From Simkaniaceae bacterium (GTDB taxonomy: Bacteria > Chlamydiota > Chlamydiia > Chlamydiales > JACRBE01): a stretch of 54,405 nt of DNA. Below, one piece after another: positions 21,119 to 29,206 of this stretch; within the stretch, counting starts at the first letter, position 1, and every line of letters starts with the position of its first letter. The notes below the pieces were generated by a model. It saw nothing but the letters and a program-made list of their open reading frames with translations. It was not told the DNA's origin and ran no database searches. A program made the position numbers and the translations under genes. Where the stretch lies: positions 1-54,405 of the forward strand of contig JALEGI010000005.1 of NCBI GenBank assembly GCA_022763045.1, given 5' to 3'.

Positions 21119-21885
21119 TCCTTCACCATCATATTTATCAATTTCTTTCCCTCATCGCTATCGAGACGATGAATCGATTCGAGTAAAATTAGCTGCACCA
21201 TGTAAACGAGTAGAGCATCCATTGAGAAGGGCTTTTCCAAATAGCGATCTGCAAAGTGGCGAAATTTAAATAAATTGATCGCCTTGAATTGCTCCATTGG
21301 ATCGTCGCCCGCTTCAACTAAAAGCTCTTCAAGCTCTGTAAATTCTGGCGGATAGTCAAAACGCGATGATTGGGCCTGAACTAGAAGGTGGATGATAAAA
21401 AGATCGCCCGTGTCTTCATACTTTAAAAGCTCAGTAAAATCGCGCCCTCGGGAGACTGCCCGTGCGCACATGAGTGTCAAGCGCAGCTTGCGCTCAAAAT
21501 CAAACAACTCTTTTAAAAAACCGCTGCAGCTCTCGCTCATTTCGCGAAAAAACTGCACCAAAATCTGAGGCACATGGCGCCTGCGCTCGAGATCCTCCTC
21601 GTATTCTTCGAGGAAGTCGAGAACATACTCAGGCAAACCGCTGCGCGTTGTCACCGCCTCCAGAAGCTCAGGTTTGCTGTAGTTGCCGTAGGGCTCAAGC
21701 TCCTCTTGCTCAAAAAGGTGGACCAAATTACGCAAATCAAAATAAGTGCGCACCTTCTCAACTCTCTTCATGTCGCCAGGAGTCAACTGGAGCTTAAACA
21801 TCTCAGTCAGCTCTTCAAAATTGATTCCAGCGGGGCTTCCCAACTTCAGTGGAGGAAGCGAAGAGGCTAAAAAAAAGTACTTCAC
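21115..21885 (-). CDS. V-ATPase operon protein, DUF2764 family (likely subunit C counterpart)
   Basis: 256 residues. It begins MKYFFLASSLPPLKLG and is otherwise helical and highly charged, with no membrane segment. This is the second gene of the chlamydial and spirochaetal V-ATPase operon, annotated as a DUF2764 protein. The family occupies the place where other operons have subunit C, the funnel-shaped connector between the D stalk and the K ring. Role here is inferred from position and size. It starts directly after the stop of atpE (21886) and overlaps atpA by four bases, so production is tightly coupled to the other subunits. Confidence 0.85.
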   Translation of the reverse strand: MKYFFLASSLPPLKLGSPAGINFEELTEMFKLQLTPGDMKRVEKVRTYFDLRNLVHLFEQEELEPYGNYSKPELLEAVTTRSGLPEYVLDFLEEYEEDLERRRHVPQILVQFFREMSESCSGFLKELFDFERKLRLTLMCARAVSRGRDFTELLKYEDTGDLFIIHLLVQAQSSRFDYPPEFTELEELLVEAGDDPMEQFKAINLFKFRHFADRYLEKPFSMDALLVYMVQLILLESIHRLDSDEGKKLINMMVKE

Positions 21886-22500
21886 CTAAGCCTCAAAAAT
21901 AAATTTGTGCATTGAATCTGCTAAAAAACTTGAAAGGAGCTGTTTGAGGGCATCATCGCTTAAGTCGATCGACATCCGTTTGTCAACGAGTTTGACGACT
22001 GCACCACCTGCATGGAAGGGGCTTTCAGACAATTTCTCTTTCACATCGCTTGCAATCTTTGCAAGTAGTGCCTCGCGACTTACGCTTTTTCCAACAGCTA
22101 CCTCGAGATTGCTCGAGAGCCCATCTTTTTGAATTGATTCAATCACCGCATTAATTGCATTTGCGACAACAGCATCATTTGACATATGCTTTTCGATCTT
22201 TTCGTTGAGGTCTTGAGCAAAAAGCTCACCTTCAATCTGACTTCTCAAAGAAGAGAGGGCTTGCTTGCCAGAGAGGAGCATGGAAGATTGAGCGACCTCT
22301 TTTTCTTTCTCAATGCGCGCTTTTGCCTCTTGAAATTGCTTCTCAGCCTGCTTTTTGGCCTCTTCGATGATACGTCCAGCCTCTGCCTTGGCATCAGCGA
22401 CAATGCTTTTGGCCTCCTCCTTTGCTGGGTCGAGAGTCTCTTTGCGGAGTTGATCGCAAATCTGTTGCACTTTTTGCTTGCCAGTATCAGTGATTGCCAT
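21886..22500 (-). CDS. atpE: V-type ATPase subunit E (peripheral stalk)
   Basis: 204 residues from ATG 22500, preceded by GAGGTGG at a good distance. A frame that opens at 22545 adds 15 residues (starting MVHTGGQ) with no such site and is less likely. The N-terminal half is a long Ala/Glu/Lys helix (DAKAEAGRIIEEAKKQAEKQ), the part that pairs with subunit G/H in the peripheral stalk. The C-terminal half is globular (FHAGGAVVKLVDKRMSIDLS) and caps the B subunit. First gene of the operon. No G/H partner gene is present here. Confidence 0.92.
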   Translation of the reverse strand: MAITDTGKQKVQQICDQLRKETLDPAKEEAKSIVADAKAEAGRIIEEAKKQAEKQFQEAKARIEKEKEVAQSSMLLSGKQALSSLRSQIEGELFAQDLNEKIEKHMSNDAVVANAINAVIESIQKDGLSSNLEVAVGKSVSREALLAKIASDVKEKLSESPFHAGGAVVKLVDKRMSIDLSDDALKQLLSSFLADSMHKFIFEA

Positions 22501-22572
22501 ATTCCACCTCGCTTTAATTATCTTTTGCCCTCCAGTATGCACCACTACTGGTTAAATTTCCAGTCCTTTTAG

Positions 22573-22594
22573 GTGGGGGCACCTCCGCCCCCAC
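22573..22594. terminator. GC-rich hairpin between the carrier-like gene and the V-ATPase operon
   Basis: GTGGGGGC-ACCTCC-GCCCCCAC is a perfect eight-base stem with a six-base loop. It lies 14 bases past the stop of the minus-strand gene at 22608 and upstream of atpE. The strong stem suggests a transcription stop for the carrier-like gene, but the following bases (CTAAAAGG on the minus strand) hold no T-run, so it may instead be a 3' stabiliser. Confidence 0.5.
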
Positions 22595-22607
22595 ACTTTA
22601 GGTTGTA

Positions 22608-23333
22608 TCAAAGAACCTTTTCTCCTTTGAGAACCCTTTTTGAAGCAGAATAGCCGACAGCAAAGACTCCTCCTGCAACACTCTTTGCTGGCGCTCCTAG
22701 AGCAAGTTGCCTCAAGTTTCTGATTGGCTTGGACAACTGCTCTCTTGTTAAAGCGGTGTCAAAGGGGTGGACAAGAAGGCTACCAAAGGCATTTGTCGCA
22801 AAAATTGTTCCATATCTAACTGCCCAATGATCTCCATAGCGCTCTTGCATCTCTTTTTCAAAACGTTCACCAGCATTCATAAAAAAGAGAAAACCAGTCT
22901 CTCTGGAGGTAGTGAGAACGTATTGCTTAAAAGTAAAGCCTCTCCACGTGTCAGCAAGGCTCATTTTTGCGGTAACGCCATTAAATAAGACCAATGGGGC
23001 AGCTGATGCGGCGGCAACTCCAAAACAGCACATAAAAAGATTAAGATACTCTTGTGCTTTAGTATGCTCCTCGCCCCCTTTTGTAAACGTGCGCTGCGCA
23101 AAACCAGTCGCACCCATCTGCCCTCCGACTGCGACTCCAACGGGTAACATTGAAGCTCGCCACCCAAAGGCCACATCCTTCAGTTTAAATTTAGGTATTG
23201 CCTTGCCTAATTGCTGGGCACTTTTTACCTCAAACAAATAATAAGGGGGCAATAGAGCCGCAACGGCTGCTACTGATCCTGTGAAATATTGGGATCCTTT
23301 ATCCCATAAAGTTGATAAATAACTCGTATCCAT
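22608..23333 (-). CDS. Unknown membrane-associated protein with mitochondrial-carrier-like motifs
   Basis: 241 residues, not a recognised bacterial family. Three stretches recall the threefold repeat of mitochondrial carriers. HPFDTALTREQL (189-200) fits the P-x-D/E...R-x-Q signature that ends odd helices. WRGFTFKQYVLT (130-141) with FFMNAGERFEK (150-160) resembles the G-x-x-P...F-x-x-Y-E part that follows. LPPYYLFEVKSAQ (28-40) resembles a degenerate first signature with P and K at the same seven-residue spacing. Hydrophobic stretches occur about every 35-40 residues. Carriers are usually about 300 residues with six helices, so this would be short and diverged. It could be an effector inserted into a host organelle, a bacterial-envelope transporter, or a chance likeness. 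No signal peptide. Single gene between hairpins. Confidence 0.5.
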   Translation of the reverse strand: MDTSYLSTLWDKGSQYFTGSVAAVAALLPPYYLFEVKSAQQLGKAIPKFKLKDVAFGWRASMLPVGVAVGGQMGATGFAQRTFTKGGEEHTKAQEYLNLFMCCFGVAAASAAPLVLFNGVTAKMSLADTWRGFTFKQYVLTTSRETGFLFFMNAGERFEKEMQERYGDHWAVRYGTIFATNAFGSLLVHPFDTALTREQLSKPIRNLRQLALGAPAKSVAGGVFAVGYSASKRVLKGEKVL

Positions 23334-23399
23334 GGATACAAATAACTCCTCTGATAAAAATTTAAAAAATAAAACTGTAAATAAAAAAATTAAATATAA

Positions 23400-23543
23400 C
23401 TCCGCCCTAGCGGAGAATCAGAGAAGTTCGTTGAATCTGCATAGAGAAGAGCGTCACTTCAGCGGATGCTGAAGTTTGCGAGTAGCTCAAGTTTTGATTT
23501 TGCAGATAATTCATGCATGTGAGTCTAACAAAAATCAGACTCA
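23400..23543. other. Gap of 214 bases containing three hairpins
   Basis: The region between 23334 and 23547 has no reading frame I would accept. It holds CTCCGC-CCTA-GCGGAG (23400-23415), ACTTCAGC-GGAT-GCTGAAGT (23456-23475), and TGAGTCT-AACAAAAATC-AGACTCA (23520-23543). The last lies five bases beyond the stop of the minus-strand gene at 23548 and may be its terminator, though no T-run follows. The first 60 bases (23334-23395) are very AT-rich and probably carry the promoter of the carrier-like gene. Confidence 0.55.
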
Positions 23544-23547
23544 ATGT

Positions 23548-23967
23548 CTAGGGCTTAAGAGACTTAAATGCTTGGAAAAATTCTGGGGTGAACTTCTTGG
23601 CATCGCTTGAGAGACAGCATGCTGTGAGAAGATGTACTTGCCCCTCTTTAATGACAACTGCCTGAAAGGAGCTGTAGTCCCCCCATTCACACTTACCATC
23701 AATGCGGCACACTTCGGCCGGTCCGAGCTCAGTTGAAATGGAGCCGAGCTCGTAGAAGTGGACTGTGCGGTCGCGATTGTACTCCTTGCGCATGCCGGCG
23801 ACATACTCAATTAGAGATCGCGAGGTCTTTGTTGTCGCATAGTGAATCGAGGGGACGAAGCCCTCCTTGCCCTTCTGCAGATACGAGCAGGGCTTTGATT
23901 CGAGCTTTTCAAAGTCTTTCGGGGGGGTAAAAATTGCCGCAAGGCTAATCACAATGGGCGTGAGCAT
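23548..23967 (-). CDS. Small exported protein, unknown
   Basis: 139 residues from ATG 23967, which has AGGAA seven bases upstream. An earlier frame start at 23991 adds MTQTQERT and lies inside the upstream gene. The N-terminus MLTPIVISLAAIFTPP is a short hydrophobic export signal. The mature part has five cysteines (including C-S-Y, C-R-I-D, C-E-W and C-C-L), suggesting disulfides in the periplasm. No family recognised. It overlaps the 3' end of the preceding minus-strand gene by 23 bases and is probably co-expressed with it. Confidence 0.62.
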   Translation of the reverse strand: MLTPIVISLAAIFTPPKDFEKLESKPCSYLQKGKEGFVPSIHYATTKTSRSLIEYVAGMRKEYNRDRTVHFYELGSISTELGPAEVCRIDGKCEWGDYSSFQAVVIKEGQVHLLTACCLSSDAKKFTPEFFQAFKSLKP

Positions 23968-24208
23968 GGTTCGTTCCTGGGTTTGAGTCACCTTGGGTGC
24001 TGGGCTTGATAACTGCTGCTAAGACAGCGATTCCAATACCAAGTCCGATTCCCCAGCCCACCATGCTGGTGCCAATTGCATCGCTATTACTTAATACGGC
24101 AAAATGGCCAACATCTTCATCATCTTCAAATTGGTTGCGACTATCGCCTCCATATCCCTGTGTCGATAAGCAGAGGGCTGCGGCGACAAGTAGACGAATG
24201 AGCTTCAT
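23945..24208 (-). CDS. Small secreted or membrane protein with a glycine-rich helix
   Basis: 87 residues from ATG 24208, preceded by GAGGT. A longer frame from 24256 adds 16 residues without a ribosome-binding site. MKLIRLLVAAALCLSTQG is a signal peptide, cleaved near residue 18-20. The middle is acidic (FEDDEDVGHFAV). Residues about 47-69 (SMVGWGIGLGIGIAVLAAV) form one hydrophobic Gly-rich helix. The C-terminus has alternating His/Ala (NHAHAHCD). Unknown function; possibly an envelope-associated peptide. First of two overlapping minus-strand genes and divergent from the lipoprotein at 24299. Confidence 0.6.
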   Translation of the reverse strand: MKLIRLLVAAALCLSTQGYGGDSRNQFEDDEDVGHFAVLSNSDAIGTSMVGWGIGLGIGIAVLAAVIKPSTQGDSNPGTNHAHAHCD

Positions 24209-24258
24209 GGGTACCTCAGAAAACAAAAAATGATTTACCCAAGGTATATCAGACAACT

Positions 24259-24280
24259 AAGTTTAAAAAAAGTTAAACTT
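24259..24280. promoter_or_regulatory. Perfect dyad in the divergent intergenic region
   Basis: AAGTTTAA and TTAAACTT are perfect eight-base inverted copies around six bases (AAAAAG), followed by TTT on the plus strand. It sits 18 bases before the lipoprotein ATG and 50 bases before the divergent start at 24208. It may be an operator for one or both genes, or an attenuator hairpin in the leader of the plus-strand operon. Confidence 0.5.
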
Positions 24281-24298
24281 TTTGTAACATGACTGCTG

Positions 24299-24718
24299 AT
24301 GAAAAAAATCCTATTCCTAATTGCTGTCATTTGCGCGGGCTGCCAAACACAAAATGGGTGGGAGCTAACTACAATCAAAGAGTTTGAAACGCTTACCTTT
24401 GAGAGCGATCGGTTAGGGGTGGAAATCCAAAACGATACAACTCCTCGGGTTTACTTGGTTGTGAAATCAGGATCAATCAAAGCCTATGCAGAAAACTACT
24501 CTCGCGTGCGCCTTGAAATGGGGGGCAAGGTTTATGATTTTTTAGCCAAAAGGCTAAAGGGCGATCAGAAGCTACTTCTTCCAGAGGGACTCTTTGAACA
24601 GATTTGCAAAAATCACGCGCAAGAGGCGGAAGCAACACTTCGTTTGTATGGATATAAAATGCAATTTTCGATAGAAGAGTTTATAGAAGAATATTCAAAA
24701 TTAAAGGGCACACTATGA
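24299..24718 (+). CDS. Small predicted lipoprotein upstream of transaldolase
   Basis: 139 residues. [15 protein letters not shown] is a lipoprotein signal peptide with lipobox CAGC and the modified cysteine at residue 15. The mature domain is soluble, about half beta-strand ([20 protein letters not shown]) and half helix. Family not recognised. It overlaps the tal start by four bases (ATGA), so the two are translated from the same message. The pairing of an envelope lipoprotein with a cytosolic sugar enzyme has no obvious functional logic. Confidence 0.72.
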   Translation: MKKILFLIAVICAGCQTQNGWELTTIKEFETLTFESDRLGVEIQNDTTPRVYLVVKSGSIKAYAENYSRVRLEMGGKVYDFLAKRLKGDQKLLLPEGLFEQICKNHAQEAEATLRLYGYKMQFSIEEFIEEYSKLKGTL

Positions 24719-25686
24719 GCAAACGTGATGAGCTCCAGAAGCTGACGACAATTGTTGCAGATACTGGTGAAATCGATGAAATTAAGAAGTTTAAACCCAC
24801 TGATGCGACAACCAATCCCTCGCTTATCATGAAAGCGGCGCAGATGGAAGAATATAAGCACCTTGTCGAAGAGGCTGTCTCCTATGCTCGCGAGAAGAGT
24901 GGCACTCCAAGCGAGAAGATGCGCCACTTCATCACAAAAGCTTTTGTCAATTTTGGTGCTGAAATTCTCAAGCATGTTCCCGGCCGCGTATCAACAGAGG
25001 TCGATGCGCGACTCTCTTTTGACATTGAGGGCTCAATTGAGAAGGGGCGTGAGTACATCAAGCTCTATGAAGCCGCTGGAATCGATCGGAAACGAATTTT
25101 GGTAAAGCTCGCCTCAACTTGGGAGGGCATTCAAGCAGCGAAAGTACTTGAGAGCGAAGGTATTCACTGCAATATGACGCTCATGTTCTCTCTAGCTCAA
25201 GCGATTGCTTGCGCCGAGGTCAATGCAACGCTCATCTCCCCTTTTGTTGGGCGCATCTTTGACTGGTTTAAAAACGCTGAGGGCGTCGACTCCTATCCCT
25301 CTCACGAAGATCCCGGGGTAAAATCGGTCACTGCGATCTTCAATTACTACAAAAAGTATGGCTACAAGACCCAGATTATGGGCGCTAGCTTCCGCAATTC
25401 CGGAGAAATTCTTGAGCTTGCCGGATGCGATCTTCTTACAATTGCACCCAAGCTTCTCGATGAACTCGAAAAGGCCGAAGGTGCAGTTCCTCAAAAGCTC
25501 GATGCTTCGAAAGCAGCTAGCTTGAATATTGAGCGCATCGAAGTCGATGAGCAGGTCTTCCGCTGGATGCTCAATGAAGATCAGATGGCTACAGAGAAGC
25601 TCTCTGAAGGAATCCGTAAATTCGCAGCCGATACTGTGAAGCTGGAAAAGCAATTTGAGGGATCAATTCTGCAAAACGCAGGTTGA
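24715..25686 (+). CDS. tal: Transaldolase
   Basis: Transfers a three-carbon dihydroxyacetone unit in the non-oxidative pentose phosphate pathway, in the cytoplasm. 323 residues, matching the TalB-type subfamily (about 315-320). The Schiff-base lysine is K131 in [22 protein letters not shown] (29-38) is the N-terminal signature. [12 protein letters not shown] and [10 protein letters not shown] carry the phosphate-binding and active-site residues. MGASFRN and [11 protein letters not shown] complete the barrel. It starts within the stop of the lipoprotein gene. Closeness to rpoC is as in Chlamydia, but here three transcription units intervene. Confidence 0.97.
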   Translation: MSKRDELQKLTTIVADTGEIDEIKKFKPTDATTNPSLIMKAAQMEEYKHLVEEAVSYAREKSGTPSEKMRHFITKAFVNFGAEILKHVPGRVSTEVDARLSFDIEGSIEKGREYIKLYEAAGIDRKRILVKLASTWEGIQAAKVLESEGIHCNMTLMFSLAQAIACAEVNATLISPFVGRIFDWFKNAEGVDSYPSHEDPGVKSVTAIFNYYKKYGYKTQIMGASFRNSGEILELAGCDLLTIAPKLLDELEKAEGAVPQKLDASKAASLNIERIEVDEQVFRWMLNEDQMATEKLSEGIRKFAADTVKLEKQFEGSILQNAG

Positions 25687-25700
25687 TTGATTTTTATCCG

Positions 25701-25719
25701 TGGGGTAAAATTTACCCCA
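25701..25719. promoter_or_regulatory. 19-base palindrome ending at the LysE start codon
   Basis: TGGGGTAAA-A-TTTACCCCA is a perfect nine-base palindrome around one base. Its last base is the first base of the ATG at 25719. As RNA it would fold into a seven-base stem with a five-base loop over the position where a ribosome-binding site should be. It could equally be an operator or the end of the tal message. Confidence 0.6.
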
Positions 25720-26312
25720 TGGATGTCACCTTACTCGCCTCTGTTGGATCAATTTCTCTGCTTGCAGCTATGTCACCCGGCCCGGATTTTGCCATGATAG
25801 TCAAAAACACGCTTGCCGGCTCATTTCATAGCGGTATTAAGACGGCCTTGGGAATTCTAACAGCGCTGTGCATTCATCTCACCTACATTACCCTCGGTCT
25901 CGAATTTTTAATTAACGACTACCCGATGGTCTTCAAAGGGGTGCAAATACTAGGCGCTCTCTACCTCCTATATTTGGGCACATCGATGCTCATAAAAAAG
26001 CCCTCATCAACTGTGGAACTTAGTGAGTACCAATCCCCTTTCCTCTCAGGATTTTTGTGCAATTTGCTTAACCCCAAAGTCATGGTCTTTTTGCTCGCCC
26101 TATTTACCGAGATTATTGGGCGCAACTCATCGCGTATAGAGGCCGCATTAGCAGCAAGCGTCCTTTTTCTCGTCTCGCTCGCCTGGTTCTGCATCTTAGC
26201 CTTTTCTCTATCGAGGCCCATGATCAAACAGAGGCTGCTCGCTCACCAGCGCAAGGTGAATGTCGTGATGGGAGCCGTTTTGTTTCTCTTTGCTCTTAAG
26301 ATGTTTATTTAA
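25719..26312 (+). CDS. LysE/RhtB-family amino acid exporter
   Basis: 197 residues from ATG 25719 (MDVTLLASVGSISLLAAM). An in-frame TTG at 25683 overlapping the tal stop would add 12 polar residues that do not fit the family. SPGPDFAMIVKNT is the family signature at the end of helix 1, and five or six hydrophobic helices follow. NLLNPKVMVFLLALF is the second conserved block. Members export lysine, threonine, homoserine or similar compounds; the substrate here is unknown. Just downstream of tal with a palindrome across the start. Convergent with the POT transporter, overlapping it by eight bases. Confidence 0.9.
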   Translation: MDVTLLASVGSISLLAAMSPGPDFAMIVKNTLAGSFHSGIKTALGILTALCIHLTYITLGLEFLINDYPMVFKGVQILGALYLLYLGTSMLIKKPSSTVELSEYQSPFLSGFLCNLLNPKVMVFLLALFTEIIGRNSSRIEAALAASVLFLVSLAWFCILAFSLSRPMIKQRLLAHQRKVNVVMGAVLFLFALKMFI

Positions 26313-27762
26313 CTGAAAGCTTCCTGAAAATAATGCGAAAGAGAACCAGAAGCAGTAAAAAGAATGCCGAAATGAGGACGATTTTTGTAAAGACGGATTC
26401 ATAGCCAACCGCATAGTCGTGCATTGTCGAAATCTTGTGCTCATCGATTGTCGTAAACTTCGCAATTTCAGCAGCGACGTAGTTTCCAAGCGCTCCACAG
26501 AAGAGGTAGTATGTTGCTGTGAGCACAGAGGTTGTTCCCTCCGGAGCTACCCTTGAGACAAAAGCAAGTGCCACGGGGTCGACAAAAACCTCAGCTGAGC
26601 CGATGAGCGCCATTCCTCCAATAACCCACCAAAGGCTTGCCTTTTCAGTAAGCGCGTGCTCAGCGCCAATTGAATAGAGAGTAAAGCCCGCTGTTAAAAG
26701 AATAAAAGCGCAGATGAATTTGAAAATAGTGGTCACATATATTTTGCGATGACCGAGCCACTGCCATACAAATGAGATCAGGGGCGCGGCAAAGAGAATA
26801 ACGAGTGGGTTTACCGCTTGAAACATCGGGGTCGCAACTTCGTAGCTGCCAATGTGACGATCAATGTTTCGATAGAGAAAGAGCATGACTGAGCTACTCC
26901 CCTGGTTATCAAAAGACCAAAAGACAAGTGAGCAGATGGTAAGCACATAAAAGAGATAGAGCTCGCGTCTTACGCTCACTTCACAGCGGCGCGTTACCTG
27001 AACCACGTAAACAAGAGTCGCCCCAGTGATGACAAGGAGGAGATATCCGGCTAGAAGAAAGTAAAGAACCAGGGAGATGCAAACAATTCCTAAAATAAGA
27101 CCCGCTGGGAGAGTAAAGGCGATATGACTCGATTCTCCTGAAATGAGCTTATGCTCCCCTTTCCCAATAAACTCCCGACGCCCTGAGAGCATGATTAAAA
27201 GGCCAACGACCATCCCTAGACCTGCTAAAATAAAGCCGTAATGCCAACCAAAGTGAATGGCAACATAGCCACAGGCGATAGCGGCAATGAAGCCTCCGAA
27301 ATTACCACCCGCATAGTAGAGATTGAAGGCCGACTGGCGATGAAGGCGATCTTCTCCATAAAACTCACCCAAAAGAGATATGGAATTCGTTTTAAAGAAG
27401 CCCACACCAACAACAAGACATGCAAGGCCAATATAGAGCGTCCAGAAAAAGTTGAGGGCTAAGATAAAATGGCCAATGGCGATAAGACATCCACCCATAA
27501 CGGCGGCGTATTTATATCCAATGTAGCGATCGGCAATATAGCCGCAAATAGTTGGCAGTAAGAAGACTAAAGCGGTATAAGCTCCAAAAAGTGAGTAGGC
27601 GTGATCATCAGAAAAATTTAGCTGTTTAGAGAGGTAAAGAACTAACAGTGAGCGCATTCCATAATAAGAGAAAAACTCCCACATCACCATTGCAATGAGA
27701 TACCAAGATCCCCTTGGATGGTTTTTAAAAACAGAAAACCCCTTTTCTTCTTCCATAATCAT
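26305..27762 (-). CDS. POT/PTR-family oligopeptide transporter
   Basis: 485 residues, about 14 membrane helices, of the major facilitator superfamily. The N-terminus FKNHPRGSWYLIAM and FFSYYGMRSLLVLYLSKQL fit POT proteins, as do FGAYTALVFLLPTICGYIADRYIG and FNLYYAGGNFGG. These carriers import di- and tripeptides with protons. In helix 1 the ExxERFxYYG motif reads V26-M-W-E-F30, so the first glutamate and the arginine are replaced; both take part in proton coupling in studied members. An intracellular parasite would use it to take peptides from the host cell. Start ATG 27762 or 27756. Confidence 0.9.
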   Translation of the reverse strand: MIMEEEKGFSVFKNHPRGSWYLIAMVMWEFFSYYGMRSLLVLYLSKQLNFSDDHAYSLFGAYTALVFLLPTICGYIADRYIGYKYAAVMGGCLIAIGHFILALNFFWTLYIGLACLVVGVGFFKTNSISLLGEFYGEDRLHRQSAFNLYYAGGNFGGFIAAIACGYVAIHFGWHYGFILAGLGMVVGLLIMLSGRREFIGKGEHKLISGESSHIAFTLPAGLILGIVCISLVLYFLLAGYLLLVITGATLVYVVQVTRRCEVSVRRELYLFYVLTICSLVFWSFDNQGSSSVMLFLYRNIDRHIGSYEVATPMFQAVNPLVILFAAPLISFVWQWLGHRKIYVTTIFKFICAFILLTAGFTLYSIGAEHALTEKASLWWVIGGMALIGSAEVFVDPVALAFVSRVAPEGTTSVLTATYYLFCGALGNYVAAEIAKFTTIDEHKISTMHDYAVGYESVFTKIVLISAFFLLLLVLFRIIFRKLSVK

Positions 27763-27841
27763 TTTTACTATATTATTTATTCAATATTTACCATTAAATT
27801 ATTAAATATGTTAAATGTTAGTAATAAATTCGAGATTAATT

Positions 27842-29185
27842 ATGGATCCAACATCAAATAGTTCAAATCAACCTCTTGGTAACTTAGGACCTCAAGATAA
27901 AGATGTCTCTTTGATGACGCAACAGTTTATCAATCAACTTGGACAAGTTGTAAAAAATGGGGGCTCTAACAGTGGTGCTATTGGATTCAACGACGTTTAC
28001 GATTGGTCTCATCTCTTCCAATCAATGGAGAAAACTCTTAATTCTTGGCTCAATGGAGATGGCCCCGATCAACCCTTAATCTTATCGGGATCTGAGAAGA
28101 GCGATTTACAAGGCGCTCTAAATACAGTTAAACAGATCAATCATGCTGGATACTTTCATAAAGACTCTGTTGGAGATTCTATTTGGGATCAAGATGGAAA
28201 TCTTCGCCACCACTTTTGTGATCAGCTCGACCCACAGATCAGAACCCTTCTCTCACAGCTTGAGTCATTTAGTGGAATAGCGCCTGAAGAGTCCTATACT
28301 GCCAATGATGGGATAAACGCTCTACTCACCCAATTAGAATCAATCAATACCAATAACCCAGAAACGCAAAGATCTGTCGGTTTTGCTGATTATTTCAGGA
28401 TTCAGGAACAAGTTGATGGAATCTACGTCATGTCGCAAGAGCCGAATGCACAGGGCCTTTCATCAACAGAAGAGGAGCTTTTTAAAAATCTATGTTCATG
28501 GCTTGCCAACATCAGTGAAAATATCCAGTATGTCCAAAAAGACGACAGTGGTGGCGATTACCCCACAACAACAGACTCTCTTGGTACCAATATGTCTGAT
28601 CTTTTTACAAGGCAGATCTCCTGGTCAATTGAAGAAAAACTGGGAAAGTGCGTGGATGGAACTCTAACTCAGTCAGATGAAGGCGTTGATTTTACAACTA
28701 AAGATGACTACGACGCAGCCTTTGACAATCTACAGCAGCAACTCTCTCAGTTTATGCCAAATAAAGAGGGCGTGATCCCAAACACGCATCCTACTGTAAA
28801 AGATGTAGAGGCGCTGCAATGGGCAATTAAAAACCTTGCCGTTCAAATCATCATGAGTCCAATGATGGGAGAAAACTACGTCAATCCAAATGGTCAGCAC
28901 TCAAACCAATTTAGCGTCTTTTATGACAGTATCACCTGTTCACTTAACCTCTTAAGCCACATGCTTGAGGTGACAAGTGATACTCTTGCAAATCTTAGAA
29001 ATCCCAGCCCCTCACCGTATGCCTACGAAGAGTTGTTTAGGTGCATTCCTGGTGAGATGCAATCTGGGGTGTGGTCCCCTTGCAATGAGCAAGATAAGGG
29101 AAATATTAGCGAAAGTAGTGGTAGCGCAGGAGCAACGATTCAAGACTTAAGTAAACTCGCAACCGCAATAACGTATACAGATTAA
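27842..29185 (+). CDS. Unknown acidic helical protein, first of a related pair
   Basis: 447 residues from ATG 27842 (MDPTSNSSNQPLG). An in-frame opening at 27815 adds nine residues without support. The N-terminus is rich in Ser, Asn, Gln and Pro and looks disordered, as do many type III secretion substrates. There is no signal peptide or membrane segment. The body is helical and acidic. LFKNLCSWLANISENIQYV and IIMSPMMGENYVNPNGQH followed by SLNLLSHMLEVTSDTLANL match blocks in the next gene. Separated from it by 21 bases, so an operon. The pair lies between the POT transporter and rpoC. A secreted role is inferred from composition only. Confidence 0.6.
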   Translation: MDPTSNSSNQPLGNLGPQDKDVSLMTQQFINQLGQVVKNGGSNSGAIGFNDVYDWSHLFQSMEKTLNSWLNGDGPDQPLILSGSEKSDLQGALNTVKQINHAGYFHKDSVGDSIWDQDGNLRHHFCDQLDPQIRTLLSQLESFSGIAPEESYTANDGINALLTQLESINTNNPETQRSVGFADYFRIQEQVDGIYVMSQEPNAQGLSSTEEELFKNLCSWLANISENIQYVQKDDSGGDYPTTTDSLGTNMSDLFTRQISWSIEEKLGKCVDGTLTQSDEGVDFTTKDDYDAAFDNLQQQLSQFMPNKEGVIPNTHPTVKDVEALQWAIKNLAVQIIMSPMMGENYVNPNGQHSNQFSVFYDSITCSLNLLSHMLEVTSDTLANLRNPSPSPYAYEELFRCIPGEMQSGVWSPCNEQDKGNISESSGSAGATIQDLSKLATAITYTD

Positions 29186-29206
29186 AAAAACTAAATAGGT
29201 TTTTCT

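Noticed and set aside
22541-22560. Inverted repeat CCAGTA...TACTGG near the start of atpE as an operator
   Set aside because: The arms are only six bases and I could not place a convincing promoter beside them.
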